NCBI GenBank assembly: GCA_009912575.1
Contig: WNDP01000006.1
Span: 1 to 62,756, forward strand
Direction of reading: 5' to 3'
Source of the DNA: Acinetobacter bereziniae
GTDB lineage: Bacteria; Pseudomonadota; Gammaproteobacteria; Pseudomonadales; Moraxellaceae
DNA length: 62,756 bases
Shown: positions 43,801 through 53,480 of the stretch, one piece after another
Layout of the letters: the number at the start of each line of letters is the position of its first letter
Position numbering within the stretch: position 1 is the first letter of the stretch
Notes under the pieces: generated by a model
Told to the model about the DNA's origin: nothing
Database searches by the model: none
The model's input: the letters and a program-made list of their open reading frames with translations, nothing else
Made by a program: the position numbers and the translations under genes

Positions 43801-44760
43801 GATTTCATGCAGAAGAATCTCAAACAAATTACCAGCTTTTTACAGGTCGTAGATTCTGGTTCATTTACCAAAGCTGCTGAAATTTTGGGGCTTAGTCGAT
43901 CAATGGTCAGTATTGATATCAAACACTTGGAGCGGTCGTTAGATGCAAGTTTGTTAATCCGAAATACTCGCAATATTGCTTTGACTGAAATCGGTAAAAA
44001 TTTTTATGATGATTTCAAACAAATTCAATTACAGATTAATGAAGCTTTTGAACGTAGCCAAAATTTAGCAACCAATGTAACAGGTGTTTTGAGATTTTCT
44101 TCGACCAACGAGTTTGGGCAAAAATATATTTTGCCGCTATTGGGAAAGTTTTGCCAACAGTATCCTAAGCTGCAACTACAATATACTTTTAACTCATCAT
44201 TGGATGATCTAGTGACTGAAAAATTGGATTTAGTCATTCGGCTTGGAAACTTAAAAGATTCATCGTTAAAAACCCGAAAAATTGGTGAATACTCAATTTA
44301 TTTAGTTGCTACAGCTGAGTTTCTAGCAAATCATCCAGTCAATCAGATTGCAGATTTAGCTCATGTGCCTTGGATTGGTCATAGTTTATTGAATTGGCAA
44401 GACGCTCAATTTATTTTGCAAAATCGCCATGGTGAAAAATACACTTTACCTTTTGTTCGAAACCAATATGAATCAAATTCAGCTGAAGCAATCCATCAGA
44501 TGGCTTTGGCTTCTATGGGCGTTGCAATTTGCCCAGCGTGGTTAGTTGAAGATGATTTACAACAACAGCGATTAATTCGTTTATTGCCTGATTTTGATTT
44601 GCCTGTGCAAAATATTCAATTGCTCTATTCAAATACCCGTTCTTTACCCGCTAAAACACGTGTTTTTCTGGATTTTTTAATTGAACATTTGTCGCTCTGT
44701 GATCCGCAAAGTAAAACAATATTTTATAGCATGCCGATTTTAAGTTTGGAACTAAGTTAG
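43795..44760 (+). CDS. LysR-family transcriptional regulator
   Basis: This 321-aa regulator has a winged HTH (ITSFLQVVDSGSFTKAAEIL, then LSRSMVSIDIKHLE) and a LysR effector domain from about residue 95. It is divergent from the broken efflux gene, the usual arrangement for a LysR protein and its drug-efflux target. An ATG 12 bases downstream (43807) is an alternative start. The gene itself is intact. Confidence 0.88.
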   Translation: MIDFMQKNLKQITSFLQVVDSGSFTKAAEILGLSRSMVSIDIKHLERSLDASLLIRNTRNIALTEIGKNFYDDFKQIQLQINEAFERSQNLATNVTGVLRFSSTNEFGQKYILPLLGKFCQQYPKLQLQYTFNSSLDDLVTEKLDLVIRLGNLKDSSLKTRKIGEYSIYLVATAEFLANHPVNQIADLAHVPWIGHSLLNWQDAQFILQNRHGEKYTLPFVRNQYESNSAEAIHQMALASMGVAICPAWLVEDDLQQQRLIRLLPDFDLPVQNIQLLYSNTRSLPAKTRVFLDFLIEHLSLCDPQSKTIFYSMPILSLELS

Positions 44761-44837
44761 CTTTATTTTTGATAATTATGAAAAAATGCAAACAAGCGAC
44801 TTGAGTTTTTTGATGAAAGGGTAATTTTTTAGAAAAA

Positions 44838-44865
44838 GATCAGTAAAGACATTGCTTTACTGATC
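44838..44865 (-). terminator. Terminator of the Fsr-type gene
   Basis: Perfect 11-bp arms GATCAGTAAAG/CTTTACTGATC with a 6-base loop lie 13 bases past the stop codon. On the minus strand the stem is followed by TTTTTCT, an intrinsic terminator. Confidence 0.8.
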
Positions 44866-44877
44866 GTGAGATTTACT

Positions 44878-46104
44878 TTATTTCTGTTGTGTATTTGGAA
44901 GTAAAGCAGTCATAAATCCCAGTAATGGAAGGAAAGAGCATAATTTATACACCCAAATAATTCCATGTGTATCTGCCAAATGTCCGAGTCCTGCCGCACC
45001 TATTCCACCAATACCGAACATCAAACCAAACATGAGACCTGCAATCATACCAACTCGACCGGGCACAGCTTCTTGTGCATACACCACCAAAGCCGAAAAA
45101 GCAGATGACATCACTAGACCAATAATAATCGTAAGTATAGCCGTTCCAGTTAAGCCAACATAAGGAAGCATCAGCGCAAAAGGTGCAACGCCTAAAAATG
45201 AAACCCAAACGACCGCTTTGCGTCCGATTCGATCTCCTACAGGGCCACCAACAAATGTTCCAAGTGCAACTGCCCCTAAAAAGATAAACAGATAAAGCTG
45301 AGAGGTTTGAATGGAAACATTGAATCGTTCAATCAAATAGAAGGTGAAATAATTGGTAATCGCAGCAATATAAATAAATTTGGCGAACATCAAAATACAA
45401 ATAACCAGCATTGCTTGAATCACTTGTTGACGTGTTAAGGTCGATACCTTACGTTGACTTGCAGCAAGTTGTACAGGTGCTTGTCGAACTAACCATTTGG
45501 TGACACGTAGCAAGACGAAAATTGCCAGAGCGGCGACAAGTACAAAAAGCCCAATTGCACCTTGACCATTGGGAATGATCACCGCTGCCGCCATAAGTGG
45601 TCCGATGGCTGATCCAGTATTGCCACCGACCTGAAACATGGATTGGGCTGTCCCAAAACGGCCACCAGAAGCCGTTCGTGCGATACGTGATGCTTCAGGG
45701 TGAAAGGTCGATGAGCCGACACCAATCAGTGCTGCTGCAAATAACAAGCCTTGAAAACTATGGGCGATTGCCATGAGACCAATTCCGATCAGCGTTGCAA
45801 CCATGCCTGCGGGTAATAAATAAGGCTTCGGATGTTTATCCGTATATAGACCAATCCATGGTTGTAATAATGAAGCAGTAATTTGATAAACCAGTGCAAT
45901 CCAGCCAATCTCAGCAAAGCTCAAAGAAAATTCGGCTTTTAACATGGGGTAACTTGCTGTAACGACTGCTTGAATAGAATCATTCAGTAAATGGGCAATC
46001 GCCACTGCACCAACGATGCGCAATACAAATTTCTGAGGTTGATCATTAGATGGAAATTTCTCTTGAGGAAATGGCGTGTCAAGAGTATTGCTATTGCTCG
46101 GCAT
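44878..46104 (-). CDS. fsr: Fsr-type (fosmidomycin-resistance) MFS efflux transporter
   Basis: This 408-aa protein has about twelve membrane segments and the Fsr family pattern: AHLLNDSIQAVVTASYPML near residue 37, WIGLYTDKHPKPYLLP, and GVGSSTFHPEASRIARTASGGRFG, where the HPE segment is characteristic. It is expected to pump out fosmidomycin-like or other small compounds. An AraC-type regulator gene lies divergently, 147 bp away. True substrates are unknown. Confidence 0.88.
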   Translation of the reverse strand: MPSNSNTLDTPFPQEKFPSNDQPQKFVLRIVGAVAIAHLLNDSIQAVVTASYPMLKAEFSLSFAEIGWIALVYQITASLLQPWIGLYTDKHPKPYLLPAGMVATLIGIGLMAIAHSFQGLLFAAALIGVGSSTFHPEASRIARTASGGRFGTAQSMFQVGGNTGSAIGPLMAAAVIIPNGQGAIGLFVLVAALAIFVLLRVTKWLVRQAPVQLAASQRKVSTLTRQQVIQAMLVICILMFAKFIYIAAITNYFTFYLIERFNVSIQTSQLYLFIFLGAVALGTFVGGPVGDRIGRKAVVWVSFLGVAPFALMLPYVGLTGTAILTIIIGLVMSSAFSALVVYAQEAVPGRVGMIAGLMFGLMFGIGGIGAAGLGHLADTHGIIWVYKLCSFLPLLGFMTALLPNTQQK

Positions 46105-46251
46105 GATTTCTCCAACAAGCTGTTTCAGCTCGCATCATTGAGTAAAAGACTTTGTGTCTGGATGTTTTTATCCTAAACTGAACATCTATCGGCCCACAAT
46201 CATATTTGGGACATATAGTGTCGAATTCAGGCCAATTCAAAAGGAGTAATG

Positions 46252-47037
46252 ATGCGTAATATTCAAGTCAATGATTTTGAAGATGCTCCTCGAATTGTTA
46301 TGGCAACAGGCAATGATTATGAAGATGGTAAAATTCTACCTAGCCATAGCCATAAAAGAGGGCAATGTTTATATGCAATCACATGGGTATTAACAGTCAA
46401 TACGGATCTTGGAAGCTGGGTTGTTCCTCCTCGTCGTGCATTATGGATACCGAACGGGATATATCATGAAGTACATATGCGTGGTGTGACCAAGACTCGC
46501 AGTGCGTATATTGTTCCTGAAGCAGCTAAAATTGCTGGACTCTTGGATTATTGCGCCGTCATTAATGTTTCACCATTACTGCATGAACTTTTATCGGTTG
46601 CAGTCGATATACCTGTTGAATATGAAATAGATGGGCGAGATGATTGTTTGATGCAATTGATTATTAAAGAAATTGCAATTATGCCTGAATTACCATTAAA
46701 TGCGCCTTTGCCGCAAGAACCACGATTGACAGCGTTATGCCTGGAGATTTTAAAAGCGCCAACATTAGATAAGGATCTAGACGAAATAGCCAAGCAAGTG
46801 GGCATGAGTCGTCGCAATTTTACCAGAATTTTTAGACTTCAAACGGGCATGAGTTTTAGTCATTGGCGCCAACAGGCATGTTTACTCAATGCATTAATGC
46901 GTATGGAGCTTGGTCAATCGATCACGCACGTGGCCATGGAGTTGGGATATAGCAGCAGCAGTGCATTTACCGCAGCATTTAAACGCTCATTGGGTGCTGC
47001 TCCAAGCTTTTATGTGCAGGGAAGATCTTCACTTTAA
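46252..47037 (+). CDS. AraC-family transcriptional regulator
   Basis: The 261-aa protein has an N-terminal cupin-like sensor (LPSHSHKRGQCLYAITWVLT, then VVPPRRALWIPNGIYHEV) and a C-terminal pair of HTHs (LDEIAKQVGMSRRNFTRIFR and ITHVAMELGYSSSSAFTAAF). This layout is typical of AraC proteins that control an adjacent MFS exporter. Two adjacent ATGs follow AAGGAGT; the second (46252) has the better spacing. It is divergent from the Fsr-type gene. Confidence 0.88.
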   Translation: MRNIQVNDFEDAPRIVMATGNDYEDGKILPSHSHKRGQCLYAITWVLTVNTDLGSWVVPPRRALWIPNGIYHEVHMRGVTKTRSAYIVPEAAKIAGLLDYCAVINVSPLLHELLSVAVDIPVEYEIDGRDDCLMQLIIKEIAIMPELPLNAPLPQEPRLTALCLEILKAPTLDKDLDEIAKQVGMSRRNFTRIFRLQTGMSFSHWRQQACLLNALMRMELGQSITHVAMELGYSSSSAFTAAFKRSLGAAPSFYVQGRSSL

Positions 47038-47198
47038 AATAGACAGCTAGCGATAAGAACTCATAAAGTGTATTTATGCAATAACAATGAAAATGCCAGA
47101 CTAAAACTGAGCTCTGTGTCTAAAATGTAATTTTCATGACCACTGTTTGTATAAATTCAATCTTTACAATGACAATTGAATTATCACAGGAGAGTTAC

Positions 47199-47468
47199 AT
47201 GAGAATTTTGATCAACTTTGCTTTTATTGGTCTATGTGGTCTAGCTACGACGAGCTTTGCATCACAACACCATGATCAAGCCATGAAAATTGATCACTTT
47301 GGCACAGGTAATGACGGTGACAACACCACAGGTCTGTTATTGGTCGATCATGAAAAAGTGTATTCTGCTTCAAATACTTATGTAGCTTCACCTGAACCAA
47401 TGCGAATTGAGCATTATGGCACTGGAAATGATGGCGATAACACCACAGGTTTATTACTTAAAGAATAA
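47199..47468 (+). CDS. Small secreted protein with duplicated GTGNDGDNTTGLLL motif
   Basis: This 89-aa protein has a signal peptide (MRILINFAFIGLCGLATTSF, then AS) and a mature part of about 68 residues made of two near-identical units. They are MKIDHFGTGNDGDNTTGLLL (about residues 32-51) and MRIEHYGTGNDGDNTTGLLL (about 68-87), joined by a 16-residue linker. The Asp/Asn/Gly-rich core looks like a calcium-binding loop, but I know of no family. AGGAGAG precedes the ATG at 47199. The promoter region upstream and a strong terminator downstream make it a single-gene unit. Confidence 0.78.
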   Translation: MRILINFAFIGLCGLATTSFASQHHDQAMKIDHFGTGNDGDNTTGLLLVDHEKVYSASNTYVASPEPMRIEHYGTGNDGDNTTGLLLKE

Positions 47469-47535
47469 TTGTTTTTAACTGGGCTGTTACTTTACTGATA
47501 TTCAAAGCACATGAGTTTTCAGTCTGAGCGAAAAT

Positions 47536-47567
47536 AAAAAATGGGTGTATTGATACACCCATTTTTT
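47536..47567. terminator. Bidirectional terminator
   Basis: Arms AAAAAATGGGTGTA/TACACCCATTTTTT pair perfectly around TTGA between the convergent small secreted gene and aminotransferase gene, with an A-run before and a T-run after. Confidence 0.88.
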
Positions 47568-47597
47568 TACATCAAATCTTGAAGTGAATCTTGCAAA

Positions 47598-48833
47598 TTA
47601 TTGTGCTGCTTTTTCAGCTGCAATAGATTCAATTGCAGCGTCAATACCATCAATTGAATCAGCCGCTTTTTTGATACGTGCAAGTGCATCTACCAAAACT
47701 TCATCAGCAGTTGCATATGAAATACGCATATAACCACCTAAACCGAAAGCATCACCAGGAACGACTGCTACACCAGTTTCTTCCAATAACCATTCAGAAA
47801 ATTCTGTGCAAGATTTTAAACCTTTCGCACGAATCAACGGGCGAATGTTTGCATAAGCATAGAACGCACCGTCTGCAGGTAAACAAGTAATTCCATGAAT
47901 GTCATTTAGACCAGCAACCACAAGGTCATGACGACGTTTAAATGCTTCAATCATTGGCTCAAGTACATCTTGAGGACCATTCAATGCAGCTTCAGCAGCC
48001 ACTTGTGAAATTGAAGTTGGGTTAGATGTCGATTGTGATTGAATCTTTTTCATCGCACCAATTAATTTTGCTGGACCTGCCGCATAACCAATACGCCATC
48101 CTGTCATTGCATAGGCTTTAGATACACCATTTAATACAATTACACGGTCATAAAGGTCTGGGGCAACAGTTGCAATGTTGTAGAACTCATCATCCCAACG
48201 GATAGGTTCATACATATCGTCAGAAGCAACGTAAACTTCAGGGTATTTACGTAAAACTTCAGCCAAAGCTTCGAGTTCTGCTTTGGTATAGATCATGCCT
48301 GTTGGGTTAGATGGGCTGTTTAAAACCACTAAACGTGTTTTGTCAGTAATTGCCGCTTCTAACTGAGCCGCTGTGATTTTAAAGCGTTGTTCTTCACCAC
48401 ATTTAACAATAACAGGAACGCCTTCAGCAATAATCACCATATCCGGATAACTTACCCAATATGGCGCAGGGATAATCACTTCATCGCCTTTATTTAACAA
48501 AGCAAGTGACAAGTTAAAGAATGATTGCTTACCACCACATGAAACTAAAATCTGATTTGCAGCATAGTCAAGATTATTGTCGCGTTTTAATTTCGCAATA
48601 ATTGCTTTCTTAAGGCCAGGCGTACCATCAACAGCAGTATATTTTGTAAAACCGTTGTTAATTGCTGCGATAGCAGCATCTTTGATGTGTTGTGGGGTGT
48701 CAAAATCTGGTTCGCCTGCGCCCAATCCGATTACATTTTTACCCGCAGCTTTTAATTCAGCAGCTTTGTTGGTAACAGCAAGCGTTGGAGACGGTTTGAT
48801 GGCATTTACACGATCAGAGAGACGTACGTCCAC
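47598..48833 (-). CDS. aspC: Class I aspartate/aromatic aminotransferase
   Basis: This 411-aa PLP enzyme transfers the amino group of aspartate (and probably other acids) to 2-oxoglutarate. Visible signatures are GAGEPDFDTPQHI near residue 38, the NSPSNPTG segment, ASDDMYEP, the PLP-binding Lys239 in SKAYAMTGWRIGY, and the substrate Arg in GYMRISYA. It belongs to the Igamma (Thermus/Rhizobium-like) type rather than the E. coli AspC type, so the symbol is approximate. The start is a GTG at 48833 with AAGGA seven bases upstream. It extends about 20 residues past the family core with an Ala/Ile-rich tail. Confidence 0.9.
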   Translation of the reverse strand: MDVRLSDRVNAIKPSPTLAVTNKAAELKAAGKNVIGLGAGEPDFDTPQHIKDAAIAAINNGFTKYTAVDGTPGLKKAIIAKLKRDNNLDYAANQILVSCGGKQSFFNLSLALLNKGDEVIIPAPYWVSYPDMVIIAEGVPVIVKCGEEQRFKITAAQLEAAITDKTRLVVLNSPSNPTGMIYTKAELEALAEVLRKYPEVYVASDDMYEPIRWDDEFYNIATVAPDLYDRVIVLNGVSKAYAMTGWRIGYAAGPAKLIGAMKKIQSQSTSNPTSISQVAAEAALNGPQDVLEPMIEAFKRRHDLVVAGLNDIHGITCLPADGAFYAYANIRPLIRAKGLKSCTEFSEWLLEETGVAVVPGDAFGLGGYMRISYATADEVLVDALARIKKAADSIDGIDAAIESIAAEKAAQ

Positions 48834-49054
48834 GGCATTATTCCTTCTTATGGGGATTAAAAAATAAAAAGCACATTATCATAGCCTAATTTTTAAGGTT
48901 TGGTCGTTTAATATTTATGCAAAATCACTAAATATTCACCAAAAACAAAAAATTAATGTTTCAAGAAAATACAAATGATGGCGCAAGTCGTAGATCGCTC
49001 GCATCAAGGGCAAAATTTACGTACAATATGCTGAGTTAAAATTGAGTGAATCAC

Positions 49055-49234
49055 ATGAGCACCCAAAATACTCCCAAAAAAAAGCCATTGGTTAATTTAC
49101 CTTTTCCAATGCCATCTGCGACTGAAAATCAAGATGACGTTGCCCATAATCAAGTGCGCCCAAAACCTGAGCAATATGCAGATCGGACATGGATGCCACC
49201 ACGTGGTACACGCCGTTCGATGGGAAAATGTTAA
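49055..49234 (+). CDS. Small conserved hypothetical protein
   Basis: The 59-aa protein (MSTQNTPKKKPLVNLPFPMP start) is Pro-rich and basic at both ends and finishes DRTWMPPRGTRRSMGKC. It has no signal peptide. It appears to be one of the small cytosolic proteins of the genus, without known function. A strong terminator follows it, which supports a real gene. Confidence 0.7.
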   Translation: MSTQNTPKKKPLVNLPFPMPSATENQDDVAHNQVRPKPEQYADRTWMPPRGTRRSMGKC

Positions 49235-49241
49235 GTTTTTA

Positions 49242-49278
49242 AATAATAAAAAGGTGCGGAATGCACCTTTTTATTATT
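49242..49278 (+). terminator. Intrinsic terminator after the small hypothetical gene
   Basis: AATAATAAAAAGGTGC and GCACCTTTTTATTATT form a perfect 16-bp stem around GGAAT, with the T-run within the second arm. It can serve both strands. Confidence 0.88.
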
Positions 49279-49353
49279 CTGTAAAATCATGAGTTGAGTC
49301 AGTTTGAATCTAATTCAAACGGCTTTACATATTCAATAAACTGTTGCTTAAAG

Positions 49354-50805
49354 CTATACCTGATCTTGTTGCATGTCAGTTACATAGTCATAATAATTTT
49401 TTTTCTTTTGATACATCAACATATCTGCACGTTTTAACATATTGTCGATGCCTTCATTTTCAGCTGTGGTGGCATAGCCAATTGCAACACTGATTGGTTG
49501 TGAAGAATAATATTGATTATCTATATTCAGTAGCTCTTCAATCGTCATAATGACAGATTCAACCGTATGCTCACTAGCAGCAGGCATTAGGATGACAAAC
49601 TCATCGCCTCCAATACGAGATGCTGTGTAACTAGTATTGGCAATGGTACGACTGAGAATATTGCCCATACGTCGCAATAAACCATCACCAATATCATGCC
49701 CAAATTGATCATTAATGGCTTTTAAACCATTCATATCTATAAAAATCGCAGAAGTAGGTCGTAAAATATTACGTTCGAGACGACTGATTTCTTCAGTATA
49801 GAATGAGCGGTTAAATAATTTAGTGAGTACATCATGTTTGCCGAGATATTCCAGATAACTTTCTGCTTTTTTACGCGCAGTAATATCGGTTAAGGCAACT
49901 TGAACTAAGCTCCAATCTTCTTCATAACCAGGAAATACAGTAAATTGTAGTAATACATTTCGTACAGAACCATCAAGAGCATAGTTAATGGCTTCTCGTT
50001 GATGGTGAATTTTTCCATTCCATAATTCGATCAATTGTTCACGGAAGGTTTGGTAAATTTCTTTGGCAAAGACTTTATTTAAATTCTTAAATAGTGTTTC
50101 TTTATCTTTCGCTTTAAATAAATCTAAAGTCGCTTGATTGACATCTAATAGAATAATGTCTTCGATACACTGATTAACAAAGTCTGTATGTACATCCAAA
50201 AATGTCCGAAAATCATCAATGCCAATATGACGCAATTGATCCAAACGAGCTTTCACACGGCTAAAATCCTCAACCCATAAGGAAGCAGGTGAATAGATAA
50301 AGCGTGATTCTGCAAGTTGGCGGTTTTTTTCTTCTAAGCGTCGAGCATTTTGATAATCTGTAATATCTTCAGTGGTGATTAAAACACAATTTAAACTATT
50401 TTCAGAACCTGGCATAACTGCACCACGCAATTTAATGTCAAGTTTTTTACCTGAGATTGTGTAGTTGACAGTTGTACTGGAAAACTCTGTTTGCCCATTC
50501 CATAATGCAACCAACTCTTTGATATGGGATTCAAACATTTCTTTTTGAAAAATAACATTTAAATTTTGATAAAGATGTTTTTGATTTTTGGCTTCAAAAA
50601 GTTGTAATGTTTGTTGATTGACTTTAATAATTCTTATTTTATGAGCACATTGCGTAACTTGCTCTGGATGTTGTTCTAAAAAAGCTTCAAGATTTGTAAT
50701 TCCTTGATTTTTCCATAGAATAAATTGTTCTTTTATTTCACTATAATCTTCTAACCACATTGGGGTCGGGGATATATCAAAAATAGAAGAATCGGAAAAT
50801 TCCAT
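49354..50805 (-). CDS. PAS-PAS-GGDEF diguanylate cyclase
   Basis: The 483-aa cytoplasmic protein has two PAS-like sensor domains (about residues 15-145 and 165-310), each opening with a W(L/V)EDxS segment and having a later NQxTLxLF stretch and a closing DIT segment. A GGDEF domain follows (HDVLTKLFNRSFYTEEI, then RIGGDEFVILMPA near residue 400, then IAVGYA). The intact GGDEF core predicts cyclic-di-GMP synthesis. No membrane segment is present. It is the intact copy of a tandem pair; the upstream copy is broken. Confidence 0.9.
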   Translation of the reverse strand: MEFSDSSIFDISPTPMWLEDYSEIKEQFILWKNQGITNLEAFLEQHPEQVTQCAHKIRIIKVNQQTLQLFEAKNQKHLYQNLNVIFQKEMFESHIKELVALWNGQTEFSSTTVNYTISGKKLDIKLRGAVMPGSENSLNCVLITTEDITDYQNARRLEEKNRQLAESRFIYSPASLWVEDFSRVKARLDQLRHIGIDDFRTFLDVHTDFVNQCIEDIILLDVNQATLDLFKAKDKETLFKNLNKVFAKEIYQTFREQLIELWNGKIHHQREAINYALDGSVRNVLLQFTVFPGYEEDWSLVQVALTDITARKKAESYLEYLGKHDVLTKLFNRSFYTEEISRLERNILRPTSAIFIDMNGLKAINDQFGHDIGDGLLRRMGNILSRTIANTSYTASRIGGDEFVILMPAASEHTVESVIMTIEELLNIDNQYYSSQPISVAIGYATTAENEGIDNMLKRADMLMYQKKKNYYDYVTDMQQDQV

Positions 50806-50997
50806 TACAAGATTCTCGTTAGCAATAAAGTCGTTGAAGTGATTTGGAATATATCCTAAAAATTAACGATGTAAAATAACTCGTAAAAATAAAATGTAAA
50901 TTATTTATTATCTATTGTGAATAATGATAAATAATTCTCTTTATTTTAGGCATTATTATCAATGTTAAATAATATAAGTGGTTTTTTTATATCATGT

Positions 50998-52411
50998 TTA
51001 TGAGTTGCTGTCATATAAATAATAGGCTTGTTTATCTTTATACATCATTTGGTCTGCTTTTCTTAATATTGCTGAGATATTTTGATATTGCTGTGTTGTT
51101 GCATAACCGAATGCAACATGAATAGGTTGCTCAGGAAAGGTTAATTGGTCAGCAAGTAATTTAAGTTTAATTTTTTTGAGCAGAAGATCAATATCGGTTT
51201 GGGTGGAATCAGGCATTAAGATTACAAATTCATCTCCGCCAATACGAGAAACAGAATAAGCTGTTTTTTCTATGGATTTTTTTAAAAGTTCAGCGAAACG
51301 TTGAATCAATAAATCACCAACATGATGACCCAATTCGTCATTAATCTTTTTTAATCCATTGATGTCTAAATAGATACATGAAATTGAATCGGAAGGCACA
51401 GATTGTAAGCGTTGAATTTCTTCACTAAAGAAAGTTCGATTGTACAATTGAGTTAATTGGTCATGCTGATTTGAATAATGCAGATAATCTTCTAATTTCT
51501 TACGTTCGGTGAGGTCAGTAAAGGCAATTTGCACAGTGTCCCAGTTATGTTGCGAATCAGGAAAAATCACAAACTGCTCTTGCACATGCAATCTTTCACC
51601 ATGGATCGACTGAAATTCACATTCTCGCTTAAGTTGGTGGTGACCTTGCCACAAGACCAGTAATTTTTGAGAAAAATTTTGATGATGATCTTTAAAAATA
51701 CGTTCCCAATGTTGGCAAAATTGCTGTTTGTTAAAGGCACAAAATAAATCAAGTAGTGCTTGGTTGACACCCACAGTTCGCACGTTTTTAAAACAAAGAA
51801 ACAAAAAACTCAGGGTTTTTAAGGATATAAGCATTTAAGTCAGTAACATGATTGGCTTTGAGTTGATCAAACAGTATCTTAATCTTGCTATAGTCTTTAA
51901 CCCAAAGTGCAGTCGGCGAATGCAAAAATAAAGACTCGGCAAAACGTCGTGCATTTTGAGACTGTGAAATGTCCTCTGTGGTTAATAGGACCTGATCCCA
52001 ACAATCCTTTATTTTCAGATAAAATATTGGCTCTCAGTTGAACATCAATTCGTTTGCCTTTACATGTATAGTTGATCACAGAAATTGAACAATTATTTTG
52101 TCTATTCCAAAGGGCGGTGAAAAACTCAATATGTGCCAGCTCTGTATCTTGCGTATGCATTTGTGGAAATTTTTCAATAATTTCTGCTAAATTTTGAGCT
52201 TCATATAAAAAAGCGTGCTCTGATTAACATCAAGGGTTTTAATGGCAGCAAGACAGGGGATTAAGCGGTTTGGATCTTCCAATAAATAGTGCTGTATGTC
52301 TGAAATTCCTTGTGTGGTCCAAGCATCAAAAATTTTTTTGATGCCACTAAAATCTTGAAGCCACATTGCGATTGGAGACAAATTAAAAATCGTTAAATCC
52401 ATTTGCTCCAT
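50998..52411 (-). pseudogene. Second PAS-PAS-GGDEF diguanylate cyclase, broken by at least three frameshifts
   Basis: The gene parallels its neighbour throughout: MDLTIFNLSPIAMWLQDFSG start, two PAS-like domains, then RIGGDEFVILMPD. The frame is lost at three places. Near 52208 a T-run is one base short (restoring it gives STLFLYEAQNLAEIIEKF). Near 52000 the frame changes at GLLGSGP (the other frame reads DQVLLTTEDISQSQNARRFA). Near 51800 it changes at PEFFVS/LCFKN. The GGDEF part alone remains open from 51834 to 50998 but has no clear start. A truncated cyclase could be made only if a start at 51834 is used. Confidence 0.85.
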
Positions 52412-52523
52412 TATTCATCCATTGCGTTATTTGTAAATTTAGCTTAAATATAACACGATAAATAACCGATATATACACATAATACTGGAATCGGCTAATG
52501 ATCAATTCACCGATTCACTGAGC

Positions 52524-53312
52524 TTATTTTTTTGCATGGTGTTCAGCTTTTGGCGCAGTAATGGTTCGTTGACCTGTCCAAACTTCGATAAAATCTGTTT
52601 CATTGAGATGATACAGCTCTAATAGGGCTAAAATCGCTCCACCAATAATCATTGAACCTTCAGAATTGGGTTGGAATTCAAATATTTTTCCATCTAAATT
52701 GTGAAGAATATCTTGTATTTCAAAAATACGATCTCGACCATTACTATCATTTGGATACATTGGGGTATTTAGAATAATGGTCGCAAGGCTTTTTTCTGCT
52801 TCTGTTAAATCTAATTGCTGTATTGCCTGTTCAGGATCTGCACTAAAAATGACTTCATCTGTGATAAAGCTATGCAAGAGTTTTTGAGTGAGTTTAGGTA
52901 AGGTTTTTTCAACGAATGGGCGGAATGATGCAGGAAAGATCACATTACGGGCAATGCCCTTAAACATCGGTGCAATTTCTTCAACTTTGTAACCAGCTAC
53001 ACCACAACCGATAGAAGTAATGAAATACTTCATCTTAGGATGATTTTTGGCATATATTTTAAAATCATCGATATAATGTTGAATCTGCGACAGTGGCATT
53101 TGCTGTAAATGCTCATTCATAGTCGGAATCGCAAAACTCTGACCCGCCCAACCTCGACCAACACCTTTGGTTGCACCAAAATGTAAGTGTGCTGTTTTTG
53201 CAGCGCCACCTTGATGAGTACCCGCCATATTACTACCAAAAACAAATACAGTGTCTTCAGGTAAAGTTTTGATTATGCTTTCATCATGATAGTGATATGT
53301 CATATTTTTCAA
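52524..53312 (-). CDS. A1S_2505-type protein with macro-like N-terminal domain
   Basis: The 262-aa protein has an N-terminal domain (about residues 18-115) with VFVFGSNMAGTHQGGAAKTA, RGWAGQSFAIPTM and SIGCGVAGYK. This is the pattern of a small phage and bacterial family related in form to macro domains, which bind ADP-ribose-like ligands. The C-terminal half (about 150-255), with EFQPNSEGSMIIGGAILALLE, is a separate helical part with no known role. I recall the label A1S_2505 from Acinetobacter. It stands alone, divergent from uvrB. Confidence 0.75.
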   Translation of the reverse strand: MKNMTYHYHDESIIKTLPEDTVFVFGSNMAGTHQGGAAKTAHLHFGATKGVGRGWAGQSFAIPTMNEHLQQMPLSQIQHYIDDFKIYAKNHPKMKYFITSIGCGVAGYKVEEIAPMFKGIARNVIFPASFRPFVEKTLPKLTQKLLHSFITDEVIFSADPEQAIQQLDLTEAEKSLATIILNTPMYPNDSNGRDRIFEIQDILHNLDGKIFEFQPNSEGSMIIGGAILALLELYHLNETDFIEVWTGQRTITAPKAEHHAKK

Positions 53313-53480
53313 TCTTTTAATCGGCTTATTTCCATGTTGCTATTGAAACAAAAAAGGGTCAAGGGTATTTGTTGAATATTGTGTAAAAATCCCCATTAAG
53401 AATAGAGTTAATCTTTAGCTCGAGCAGGTTTCTGTTAAACTGTTTGAGCTGCTTTCTCATCGTTTAAAGAGTGAATTATT

